64,000 nucleotides of DNA from Mytilus edulis (lineage: Eukaryota; Mollusca; Bivalvia; Mytilida; Mytilidae), in contig NC_092353.1 of NCBI RefSeq assembly GCF_963676685.1, positions 4,988,207-5,052,206 on the forward strand. Reading direction: 5' to 3'. Position numbers and translations under genes: made by a program. Of this stretch, positions 47,601 through 56,661 are shown piece by piece. The number at the start of each line of letters is the position of its first letter. The stretch's first letter is position 1. The notes under the pieces were generated by a model that made no database searches, was not told the origin of the DNA, and was given only the letters and a program-made list of their open reading frames with translations.

Positions 47601-49581
47601 AATCATAACGGTTCTCTAGATATGGAGCGGACACGAAAGTGTTACGGACGGACAGACGGACGGACGGACGGACAGACGGACGGACGGACAGACTGATCAC
47701 TATAGGGCGACCCGCCGTCGGCGGGGCCCTAATAAAAATTGTGGTATACAACTCATAAACCTGTAGAAAAAATTGAAATAATATTTTGCCATCATAGGAA
47801 AATGCAAACATCAAATACTGTTGGACATGCAATACCAAACCACGTAAATTGACAGAATCTCACCAATTTAACGTTAATTTTTTTTTCTTGAAATATCTCT
47901 AAAACTATAGCTGTAACTATAAAGAATCATGATTAGATTGTAAACAGCATTAGTCAACACGTATTTTATCGAGATATAGTTTCTGAAATGGTCCGGCTGA
48001 CTTCGAGATAACGAGAGTCGACTGTATATCAATATCAAAACTTAATTATGAATAAACGTTTAACTTTACCATGTCTATAAAAAAAAAAAAAACGTTTTAC
48101 GTATTTATAACAGTTTAATCAATAAAAGGGTAACCTTAGAAAGGACATGGATTTTAAAGTCTTGCATTCAGTTAGTCAACTGTTGCAACATAGGTATCAG
48201 GAAATATTACTGATACAAAAAATGATCAGTACATTAACAATAATACAAATACATATATCAATGTAAGCAGTGGCATTTGTCATTTTTTGTTTGTAAATCT
48301 TTATAGAAGAGAAAATATTTGAATTAATCTTCTTTTAACATTATAGATTCATATGGAACAATATTTCACCTGGCTTTTCTGGCGAGCTTTCATACTCCTC
48401 CTGCATATGCGCAGCTGTATATCATTACTAATCAAAATGGAACATGCATGATACGTATTCCGTACCTACATATAAACACATCAGTGCCTGTAACATTCGA
48501 CAGTATAAGTGAATATCGCATAAACAGCAGCATTCTTATGACGACTCAGGGAATACAACATAAAGCCATAATTGTTAGTTGTGACGTTCCAGTATCAATA
48601 TACGGAATGAATTATGCAAATGTAGTCACAGAGGGCTATCTTGGTATTCCCCAGAATGGACTTGGCAGCAAATATATAGTGTCATCTTTCTCTCACGATA
48701 TGTCCGAGTTTGGAATTATTGCTCCTAGTAATGATACTGTTATTTCGATTAACTTAAGATTGAAGTCTGGTAACTTAAAGTATAATGGACACACATACCG
48801 TCCAGGTAATTTATTAAATATAACAATGTTCAAAGATGAAACATTTTATTTATCATCCACCAATGATCTGAGTGGTACAATAATTTCATCAACCAAACCT
48901 GTTGCTGTTGTGTCCGGAGTTAAATTAAGTTTCATGAACGACGAATACTCAAACCATATGACAGAAATGATTTTGCCCCACAAACATCTTGGCAGAAATT
49001 TTATAGTTCCTGTGTTGTATAATTCGCAATGCAATTATAGGATATTCGCGGACAGTCCCTCCAGTATAACGATCCAGCAGGGTAATAACACTAAATCTGA
49101 TATCAAACATCTAACAGCAGGGCAGTATCTGGAGGTTACTAATTACAAACCAACAACCATCAGATCATCCACTGGTATCCTTGTTCAGCTATACTGTGAC
49201 TCAAATGGTCTATCCTACGACTCTGTGATGGTAACTCTGCCTGCCGTACAGCATTTTAAAGCAGAATACCAGTTTGTAGTCGTTTCCGACTTTCCACCAG
49301 GTTACCAACCAAATAATTATTACATGACAGTTATCATACCAACAAATGCTGTCGTCGGACTTAAATATGACGGATATTTGTTGGTGTCTTTCATACAAAA
49401 GTCATCCATTGTTATGTCAGGACAAACGTATAGCATCTTGATTAAGGAGATATCGAGGAGTGGTTTACACACACTCACACAAGTGAATAACGTAACATTC
49501 GGATTAATTATAAATGGAAAGACAACACACCAGGGCTATGCGTACCCAGCAGGTTTCCAGTTTAATAATGGTGCTCCATAG
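39502..49581 (+). CDS. Gene C: modular secreted protein LU-LU-ShK-ShK-EGF-IgGFc-binding-like
   Basis: Nine exons join in one frame: 39502-39578, 40332-40403, 41560-41647 (LU1); 42190-42284, 42886-42954, 43252-43468 (LU2 plus Thr-rich linker); 43856-44104 (two ShK); 46151-46270 (EGF); 48347-49581 (IgGFc-binding-like, ending TAG). From the phase-1 entry the chain gives 740 residues. All domain boundaries are phase 1. One intron appears to use a GC donor (41648). It is the only complete copy of the cluster and the reference for genes A, B and D. Disulfide-rich modules plus sequons imply a secreted glycoprotein. Mammalian FCGBP shares the last module and works in mucus, but a mucosal or immune role here is only inference. 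The first exon(s) are uncertain; see 38593. Confidence 0.8.
39590..39870 (-). repeat. Bivalve interspersed repeat R2
   Basis: 'gaggacgaaagataccacag', 'aagcaacacgaaccccact', 'gtgctccggaagga', 'gggacccgtcttgttgct'. It begins about 10 bp after the donor of gene C LU1 exon 1. Confidence 0.8.
41648..41653 (+). promoter_or_regulatory. Non-canonical GC splice donor
   Basis: The exon ends ...gaaccag and the intron starts gcaagt. The paralogous position in gene D has gtttgt and in gene B gtatgt. The next acceptor (tttag at 42189) keeps the phase. GC-AG introns with an otherwise strong donor are a known minor class. Confidence 0.6.
42190..43468 (+). CDS. Gene C LU domain 2 and Thr-rich linker (3 exons)
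   Basis: Starts G-P-I-C-Y-K-C; the middle exon has L-C-I-I and S-G-C; the last exon has R-C-C-A-G-D-L-C-N and then a run of Thr, Ser, Val and Lys, likely O-glycosylated. The donor gtatta at 43469 leaves phase 1 into the ShK exon. Reading past the donor the frame stays open only to 43551. Confidence 0.75.
43104..43131. repeat. 28-bp perfect palindrome
   Basis: The two halves meet at 43117/43118 around ttttaaaa, with catgcatg on each side. It lies in the LU2 intron of gene C. Confidence 0.9.
43856..44104 (+). CDS. Gene C exon with two ShK-type domains
   Basis: One 249-nt phase 1-1 exon carries two six-cysteine modules in the ShKT spacing. The first ends C-P-V-S-C-G-R-C and the second C-K-K-T-C-D-Y-C, separated by a short Thr-rich linker. 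ShK domains occur in many animal extracellular enzymes and matrix proteins as well as in cnidarian toxins. Nothing here suggests a venom role. Donor gtgagt. Confidence 0.85.
44790..45535 (+). repeat. R2 fragment followed by a full R1 repeat
   Basis: R2 part: 'aacacggcggaggtcacatg', 'ggcaggatctgattaccctt', 'ggttgggttcgtgttgct'. R1 part from about 44995: 'gttgctttgaactagctg', 'gtatgtgcctgtcccaagtc', 'tagctgactatgcggtatgg', 'tcattggcaatcatacc'. Four ORFs here are repeat-derived. Confidence 0.85.
45907..46112 (+). mobile_element. Partial retrozyme-like repeat in a gene C intron, sense strand
   Basis: It is the reverse complement of most of the non-hairpin half of the 350-bp unit at 51.3 kb: 'ggaatgtatctccctcatgc', 'aaagctctgattcctttcac', 'ggaccttttggattatagct', then the hammerhead and 'ggtaccgttaat'. 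A single truncated unit. Confidence 0.8.
46037..46080 (+). ncRNA. Hammerhead ribozyme motif, intact core, sense strand of gene C
   Basis: Stem I GCAUCA pairs with UGGUGC (one G-U). The core is CUGAAGA (matching CUGANGA). Stem II is GACA/UGUC, then GAAA, the stem III palindrome AUGCGCAU, and cleavage after AUC. It ends 70 bp before the EGF exon at 46151. Loop-less stem III suggests weak activity as a monomer. Confidence 0.8.
46151..46270 (+). CDS. Gene C EGF-like exon
   Basis: 120 nt, phase 1-1, acceptor tttttcag, donor gtatga. It has six cysteines in EGF order: C-D-T-K-N-P-C, N-N-N-G-V-C, then C-K-C and a final Y-Y-G-S-Y-C. Joining to 48347 creates Asp and runs straight into the IgGFc-like domain. 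Confidence 0.85.
46430..47740. repeat. Minisatellite element, about 172-bp unit, with GC-rich ends
   Basis: Units are marked by 'gagcggacac' near 46788, 47115, 47286, 47458 and 47629 (the last four spaced 171-172 bp). Each includes 'cctttgacctaggaagt', 'catgacacaccctctggtg' and 'caggacac.gg.ttgtcaact'. It ends in a (ggac)n/(gaca)n run (47645-47692) and the hairpin 'tagggc...gcccta' around 'ccgccgtcggcgg'. A related 'gtgggccccgctgtc' marks the left side near 46437. It lies in the intron between the EGF and IgGFc exons of gene C. ORFs inside are repeat-derived. Confidence 0.8.
47741..48346. other. Intron end of gene C, nothing recognised
   Basis: AT-rich, with poly-T and poly-A runs (47878, 48080); ends in the acceptor ttaacattatag. 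Confidence 0.5.
48347..49581 (+). CDS. Gene C IgGFc-binding-like domain (last exon)
   Basis: Phase-1 exon of 410 residues. It begins S-Y-G-T-I-F-H-L-A-F-L, matching the G-x-x-F-x-x-x-F start of the family. It carries G-T-I-I-S-S-T-K-P-V-A-V-V-S-G, M-T-E-M-I-L-P, F-I-V-P-V-L-Y, G-I-L-V-Q-L-Y-C, then F-G-L-I-I-N-G and G-Y-A-Y-P-A-G near the end. It is alignable end to end with gene A 20727-21994. The true exon starts about 100 bp before the first ATG of the open frame (48448). Confidence 0.88.
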
Positions 49582-49963
49582 CATCAAGTCATAACGTTTT
49601 TGTTGACCAGTCAGTGCTGAACTATTATTAAATCTTGTTTTAAATACTTCCTCACTTACGAATTTGAACTGTTTGCGGTATAACGACATCTTTACATCCT
49701 TCAAATCCATATGTGTAATTACTAAGTAATAAGCCATATGTAACCTAGTGGTAGTTTAAGACTTTTCCATTATATTTGCGATACTCAATGCTTCAAATGT
49801 GAACTGTTTGGTGAAATATATTGTATAAATATGCTCTATGAAGCATGTCTATTAATCTAAAACCCTACTGTATTCGCTCTGCAATTATAATTCGTTATAC
49901 TTTAATCGCTTCAAACTACGTCCTCACCAAATCAGTTTCAAATTAAGTAGTGTTAGTCAAAAC

Positions 49964-49969
49964 AATAAA
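49964..49969 (+). terminator. Possible gene C polyadenylation signal
   Basis: First clear aataaa after the gene C stop, about 385 bp downstream. Confidence 0.35.
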
Positions 49970-49981
49970 CATTTCTGCACA

Positions 49982-51140
49982 GTGTTTGACAATGTTTTAT
50001 TATTTTAACTTATTGTTAAAATGAATAGTTGCATTTCAAAAGCAGGTTCAAGTTGTCTAGATGCTGCTGGTAATTAGCTTTATGTACGGCAGTGATAGCT
50101 ATTCAAGCCTCCCTTTAAAAACTGCAAAATATACACAATATTTCTAAAACTAAATTATCGTGACAGTTTAAACAAAAAGCGGAAAATTTCAAGCGGACAT
50201 TTTCAAGTCGAAATAAACTGACACGTTTGACTCTGATCTACAAAGACACCACATTCAGATTTGTTTGGCTAATTATGTTTGGCCTATCACAAAACGTATC
50301 ATCTAGAATACCTTTACTGCCATTTTCTGAAAACGGATATTTGCACAAAAAAATGTATTCACAAAAGAATGTTGTGATTCATTGTAAGAATCTATATCTC
50401 AATCACGACCCATTCTTTCGTCCTTTGCTATCTGGTTAAATGTAAATTGTACCATCAATGTCATTGTCAGAATTTGAAACACTGAGTCTTAGAGAATTCT
50501 GCCCACCTGACAATATATCTAGCATCCTGAGAAATATTTTCACACCTTATATATGTTCAAACATATGTATTCGTTATCATAACAAATATATCATCATACA
50601 AAAATACACCATAATAATAGGTTTTGAAAACAAGTTGTACATATTTTAAATTGATCCGATATCACAATTGCTTTCCTAACCAAAAATAAAAGAACAACAT
50701 TTTGTAAACATATGTCAGCACCAAAGTGCTGACTACCGAGTTAAAACCCCATTTTGAACTAACAACCATCCAGCAGTGGTATCGACCCAATGATAGTATA
50801 AACATAATGTGATACAGGCATTACCTTTGAAACGGGACGAAGTCCGTATGAATTATTTGTTTTAATTCAAACATCTTTAAAAATCAAAATCTGTTAAAAA
50901 AATACCACGAAAATATCGTAACGTTTCTGATTGTGGACCTGTTGTTAGGGATTTTAGTTGTGACGTTATTTAAGTTATGACTTCATTTTCAATGTAAACA
51001 ATGAAACGCTATCATCAGGTAACTTTTTTTCATATCAAAGAATTATGAAAAATTAAATTGTTATTCTGCTCCTTCCTATATTTTGACTATACTGATAAGT
51101 TTCAAGACAAACGAGACTGGAAGAAAGATTTTTTTTAAGA
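49982..51140. other. No supported gene between genes C and D
   Basis: AT-rich DNA with short meaningless ORFs (50227-50439, 50458-50649). A degenerate copy of the retrozyme hairpin block lies at about 50710-50800 (hairpin 'tcagcac..gtgctga'). Confidence 0.5.
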
Positions 51141-51306
51141 ACACGTGGTAGCCAACAATTTCAGTCCAGCAGTAAGGACTACTGTACTGATGATAACCTC
51201 GGGGACCAGCATTTTAAAGGCATACGAAACAAGGTTTTGGAGTTGCTGTTGAAGTACTTTTTTTAGTAGCTGTGTGAATAATAAAATTAACGGTACCAAT
51301 TTTCTT

Positions 51307-51350
51307 GCACCAGATGCGCATTTCGACAATATATGTCTCTTCAGTGATGC
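51307..51350 (-). ncRNA. Hammerhead ribozyme motif, array copy 1 (intact core)
   Basis: Minus strand: stem I GCAUCA/UGGUGC, core CUGAAGA, stem II GACA/UGUC with loop UAUAU, GAAA, stem III palindrome AUGCGCAU, cleavage after AUC. Confidence 0.85.
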
Positions 51351-51656
51351 TCGTGGCCAAAATATTTGAAATCCAAAGCTTATATAAAAGATGAAGAGCT
51401 ATAATCCAAAAGGTCCAAAAAGTATAGCCAAATCCGTGAAAGGAATCAGAGCTTTGCATGAGGGAGATACATTCCTTAATTTATAATAATTTCTATCATT
51501 TTGTAACAGTAAATTTTAATAACACAAAAAATCCGTATTTTCATGCCAGTACCGAAGTACTGGCTACTGGGGTGGTGATACCCTCGGGGACTAATAGTCC
51601 ACCAGCAGAGGCATCGACCCAGTGGTAGTAATAAAATTAACGGTATCAATTTTCTT

Positions 51657-51700
51657 GCACCAGATGCGCATTTCGACAATATATGTCTCTTCAGTGATGC
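51657..51700 (-). ncRNA. Hammerhead ribozyme motif, array copy 2 (intact core)
   Basis: Identical to copy 1, exactly 350 bp away. Confidence 0.85.
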
Positions 51701-52006
51701 TCGTGGCCAAAATATTTGAAATCCAAAGCTTATATAAAAGATGAAGAGCTATAATCCAAAAGGTCCAAAAAGTATAGCCAAATCCGTGAAAGGAATCAGA
51801 GCTTTGCATGAGGGAGATACATTCCTTAATTTATAATAATTTCTATCATTTTGTAACAGTAAATTTTAATAACACAAAAAATCCGTATTTTCATGCCAGT
51901 ACCGAAGTACTGGCTACTGGGGTGGTGATACCCTCGGGGACTAATAGTCCACCAGCAGAGGCATCGACCCAGTGGTAGTAATAAAATTAACGGTACCAAT
52001 TTTCTT

Positions 52007-52050
52007 GCACCAGATGCGCATTTCGACAATATATGTCTCTACAGTGATGC
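52007..52050 (-). ncRNA. Hammerhead ribozyme motif, array copy 3 (core mutation)
   Basis: As copy 1 except the core reads CUGUAGA: the invariant A6 is U. Cleavage at this site should fail or be slow. Confidence 0.85.
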
Positions 52051-52356
52051 TCGTGGCCAAAATATTTGAAATCCAAAGCTTATATAAAAGATGAAGAGCT
52101 ATAATCCAAAAGGTCCAAAAAGTATAGCCAAATCCGTGAAAGGAATCAGAGCTTTGCATGAGGGAGATACATTCCTTAATTTATAATAATTTCTATCATT
52201 TTGTAACAGTAAATTTTAATAACACAAAAAATCCGTATTTTCATGCCAGTACCGAAGTACTGGCTACTGGGGTGGTGATACCCTCGGGGACTAATAGTCC
52301 ACCAGCAGAGGCATCGACCCAGTGGTAGTAATAAAATTAACGGTACCAATTTTCTT

Positions 52357-52400
52357 GCACCAGATGCGCATTTCGACAATATATGTCTCTTCAGTGATGC
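52357..52400 (-). ncRNA. Hammerhead ribozyme motif, array copy 4 (intact core)
   Basis: Same as copy 1. The unit diverges at 52430, about 30 bp beyond the motif, so the array ends here. Confidence 0.85.
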
Positions 52401-52439
52401 TCGTGGCCAAAATATTTGAAATCCAAAGCAAATAAAATA

Positions 52440-53400
52440 TATATAGCACAATAATATTGAATACATTTCTACCATTTAATTCAAGTATAGTTTCACAGAA
52501 TAGTTTTGTTCTGCTTACAAGTAACATGTAAAACCAATGGTTCGAAATGATAAAGTGTTACAGACGCCATCATCAATAATGTTTACACTGATGAAATATT
52601 TTTGACATAGATAACCATTGATCGTGGTCACAATTCTGATTTTTTCAGACCGAAAAATGGCTTCTGAAGTCAGGAATATGACAGCTGTTATCCGTTCGTT
52701 CCGTTGGGAAATATAGTCTAGGTTGGGCTTTTTTTGTCTGGTTTTGTGGACTTCCCCCTTTTATGAAAGTACCTTGGATTTCGGCATGTTTGTTTATGTT
52801 TTTTAATCAACCTATATTATTGTATAAACATTTATGATATCAAACAAGCATACCAGAGTTAGCGCACAATATGTGAAAATGTTAACAAAGTCATATTACT
52901 CTAGATTGAAACAAGCAAATATCAAGAAAATAGAAAGGGAGCTTACCTTGATCAAATCTTAACCCTTGAAAATTTTTCTCGCAAACATACCACAGTATAT
53001 TTCGCAATATATTAAAACATATGCAATTGTCCATGAATTAAGTCCAATAACTATGGGATGATAAAATTAAAAATCGCCAAAATCAAAAGCTTCAGGTAGA
53101 TTTCCTCTGTCAAATTCTTATATATTTTATTATTAGAATTTCGTAAGAATATATATATCTATATTATCATACGAAGTGCTGATAATTTAGGGAGACTGGA
53201 AAGACGGCTAGACTATGGTTTATTATTAAAAAAAAATCTCGGCTAAGAAGGTTGTTTAAACATTATATTGGCTGGATGCAAACGGTGCTCATAGCGGTCT
53301 ACAAAATAAATATCACGTTTGTTACAGGAAAACTTGGTTCAAAAATGATATGTAGCAGTAAATACATGCAATATACATAGAAACGAACTATTTGATAACA
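52440..53400. other. No supported gene; R4 scrap
   Basis: An R4-like fragment at about 52660-52760 ('gaagtcaggaatatgacagc', 'gttatccgttcgttc'). Otherwise AT-rich. Confidence 0.45.
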
Positions 53401-53409
53401 ACTGTTATA

Positions 53410-54000
53410 TTCCTGACTTCATTTTTTGTACATAAATAAGGCCGTTAGTTTTCTCGTTTGAATTGTTTTACATTGTCATTTTGAAGCTTTTTATAGCTGA
53501 CTATGCGGTATGGGCTTTGCTCATTATTGAAGGCCGTACGGTGACATATAGTTGTTACTTTCTGTGTCGTTTTGGACTGTTGTGGAGAGTTGTCTCATTG
53601 GTAATCATACCACATCTTCATTTTTTATATTTGTACAGAACGTAATCAAACATAAAACAATACAAGACGTAAAACAGCTAATAATTACAAACAGCATACA
53701 ACCCTAAAAACGTCCATTTACATACATGCTGGAGTGTATCAGTATATCAGTGGATATCAAGTCAATTTGACATTCACGGTTAAAGACGATCTACCCACTT
53801 ACGAATTATCAAATATCCCCTTGCTCCACATTGTTTTAAAGACATTTGAATTAAATTCAAATTCGATTTAAATCAAGTTACCAAATGAAGTTGGGTTTTG
53901 CTCATTGTTGAAGCCCGTACGTGGACCAATAATGTCTAACATCTAAGTCATTTGACCTCTGGTGTATAGTTGGTAATCATACCACACCTGCTTATTCTTA
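53410..54000 (+). repeat. Two R1 fragments
   Basis: 53410-53630: 'aaggccgttagttttctcgt', 'tagctgactatgcggtatgg', 'tcattggtaatcataccaca'. 53885-54000: 'gggttttgctcattgttgaa', 'gcccgtacgtggacc', 'ggtaatcataccacacct'. They lie just upstream of gene D. Confidence 0.75.
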
Positions 54001-54010
54001 TATCAGTTAA

Positions 54011-54161
54011 ATGATATATATTGGTACATTTGACAATATTGGAATTCAGTACAGGCAAAAACAAATATGTACAAATACAGTATGTGTACCTTTATTAGTT
54101 ATAATTAGCTTTTTTGTAGTTTGTTTTGTCACAGTGGCAGTTTATTTGAAAGGAGTCGCAG
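54011..54161 (+). CDS. Candidate first exon of gene D (signal-peptide-like)
   Basis: An ATG at 54011 opens 50 codons plus one base to donor gtacgt. The second half is strongly hydrophobic (L-L-V-I-I-S-F-F-V-V-C-F-V) and ends K-G-V-A, then G-L-T-C after splicing. Alternatively only 54120-54161 is exonic (acceptor ttttttgtag, phase 1-1), as conserved in gene C at 38593-38628. Both readings are in frame with LU1. Confidence 0.45.
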
Positions 54162-54678
54162 GTACGTTTGAATGTAAATGACGAGAACGCATGTTAAACT
54201 AATGAATTAAATACTTAGTTCAATTTCATTTTAGGGCTATAAGCTAAGAAATAAACAAAAAATTATAAAAGTGGAATATTTAAAGATTATAACATGCCCT
54301 TTTCCATTCTAAATAGCGTCTGGTCTAAAATACGCATAAATTATTGATGAATTATAACAAGTTTATGCATTGTCAACTTGTCTTTTTGGCTCTCATTAAT
54401 TTGTTTATACGTTTTAGTATGTTAGATAAGAAATGTGTGAATTCAATTAATGATTCTCGTAAAATGGACGGCCAATTGCCCTTTAAATGACTGCAGTATT
54501 ATCTTATAGTTTGTGATGATATAATTCAAATGAAATCAAATCCCTCTATTTCTATTCTCAATTCTAAATACATGTAATGTTTATCCAATTCAAATTTCTT
54601 CTTATATAGTGTCGCAGTGATACATTGTTTAAGAACTTGATAATCATAGACAAACACACAGATTTGTATTACTTGCAG

Positions 54679-56661
54679 GTTTAACATGCTTCAGTTGTGA
54701 AGGTATTACACATCCGAGATTTTGTGATTATGTAGAAGCCTGTGGTGATGGAGAGGTAAATTATGTACACCCCAACGGACAAATAAAAGACACTTGAATT
54801 TCTTGTGAAACACTAATTACACATCAATAAAATTAAGAATGAAAATGGGGAATGTGTCAAAACGACAACAACCCGACCATAGAACAGACAACAGCAGAGG
54901 TCACCAATAGGTCTTCAATGCGGCAAGAAACTCCCGCACACGGAGGCGACCTTCAGCTGGCTCTAAACAAATATCTATAATAGTACAGTGATAATGGACG
55001 CCATACTAAAATCCGAATTATACACAAGAAACTAAAATTGAAAATCATAAAAGACTAACAACGGACAGGCGCATAAATGCGGCGAGGTTAAACATGTTTT
55101 TTTTATATCTCAACCCTCCCCCTATACCTCTAGCCAATGAAAAAAAGTAAACGCATAACAATACGCACTGTAAAAAATTCAGTTCAAGAGAAGTCCGAGT
55201 CCGATGTCAGAAGAGGTAACAAAAGAAAATAAACAAAATGACATTAATACATAAATAACAACAGACTACTAGCAGTTACTGACATGCCAACTCCAGACCA
55301 CAATTAAACTGACTGAAAGATTATGTCTTTATCATATAAATATCAGGCATAATCCCTCCCGTTAGGGGTTTAGTATTATACCATCATAAAATATAAATGA
55401 GAAGAACATAACCCGTGTCATGCCAACAACTGGTTTTTAAATAAATGTGTTTAATTCCGATGCAAAGACCCTATTGGTGAATCAATATTAAAGCCAAAAT
55501 ATGCAATCTTTAATGATCTGACAACAATATCGTAACTATATCCTTTCATTATAGGTCTGTGTACAGGTTTTGTTAGCTTTCGAGGTGAATACTGACATTT
55601 TTGTGCTTTGTAAAGAATATTACCATAAAAGACTGGATGTGAAATACCTGAACGTATAAGAAGTCTGCATGTTGACGTTTCTTTACGAAGGATGTCCTTG
55701 TACCGATGATAAAATTTAGTAAATGTTTCGACTAGTTTGTGATATCGAAAACCCTGGTGTAATAATTTTTCAGTAATACATAAACTCTGCTTTTCTTTTA
55801 GAAAAAAAAAATAATTGTTTAACTGACGTGGTTGAATTAAATTAAATAGCAATTCTCATTGATTAACTTATCATTAAAACATTCAATTGATATGGTGTCT
55901 GTTTATATACTCTAACAATTTAGTTACATTTTTTTTATTTCAGTATTGTAGCTTTATGAAATACTCGAAGACATCAGGTGGGACCATCTACAATCTAGGA
56001 TGTGATTCTAATACTGTGAGCTTCAATTTATCTTTGAAATGTAAATTAATTGTTGGTTGAAATATATTTTTTTAATTCATTCTATCATCATTATTTTCCA
56101 TATTAACATTAACGTAAGGCAAAACAAAAACGTACCGTACAAAAAGCCGATGATATAACAATGAACAGTTGATAACATTAGTTCTTATAGAAAATGTTTT
56201 GTTGTTCTCGCCAAGTTTATTTCCAGAGAAAGATATCGTTGGTGATGCTCATAAACATGAAATGGATGGCGGGATTCCTGAAGATGACCGCGGTAGTAAG
56301 TTGTTTTAACAGTTAACCTAGTCAAGGTGGCTTAATCATTTCTTTCGTAAACACTTTCACTTTGCATTTAGATGGAATGTTGCTACATAAAAGTTCAAGG
56401 TATTCAATGGAAATTATTATAGGAGTATGCTCAGCAAAACTGTGATGATACTCCGCATTTGGAAGATGTTTGATAAAGTATAAACAAAAAGTAAACATAC
56501 ATAGGCAGATAAATAACAAACATTTGATGCATGTGAAAGAACTGTAATCTATATTATTTTTGGTAAACAGACATGTACGAAGAGGAGATCTTTGGAACAT
56601 GAAGAATGTCATAAATGTTGTACGCATAATGTATGTAATGATGCTGGTTGTGGGGAACAAG
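54679..56661 (+). CDS. Gene D LU domain (3 exons)
   Basis: G-L-T-C-F-S-C, then Y-C-S-F-M-K and L-G-C, then C-H-K-C-C-T-H-N-V-C-N followed by D-A-G-C-G. Exon lengths 77, 72 and 91 nt. Nearest relative is gene C LU1 (shared H-P-R-F-C-D-Y-V-E and V-C-N-D-A-G-C-G-E). Confidence 0.78.

Larger units (their letters stand above)
51150..52430 (-). mobile_element. Retrozyme-like tandem array, exact 350-bp period
   Basis: The anchor 'ataaaattaacggta.caat' recurs with an exact 350-bp step (cggta at 51291, 51641, 51991 and 52341), giving three full units and a partial fourth. A degenerate hairpin block (51160-51215) precedes them. Units are nearly identical. Each has a hammerhead motif (minus strand), a body of about 230 bp, and a hairpin block with 'gccagtaccgaagtactggc'. 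Tandem units each carrying a type I hammerhead are the layout of retrozymes, non-autonomous retroelements that spread through circular RNA. ORFs of up to 99 codons on the minus strand are repeat artefacts. Confidence 0.85.

Noticed and set aside
47698-47712. 'cactatagggcga' matches the end of the phage T7 promoter used in cloning vectors
   Set aside because: It is embedded in the GC-rich end of the 172-bp repeat element, with no other vector sequence around. A repeat-family feature or coincidence, not contamination.
51150-52430. CRISPR-like direct repeats
   Set aside because: The period is 350 bp with no short repeat/spacer structure, and the context is a eukaryotic intron-rich genome.
51135-52527. 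Repeated minus-strand ORFs of 60-99 codons in the 350-bp array
   Set aside because: They recur because the unit recurs; the reading crosses the hammerhead and hairpin blocks and has no protein-like composition.
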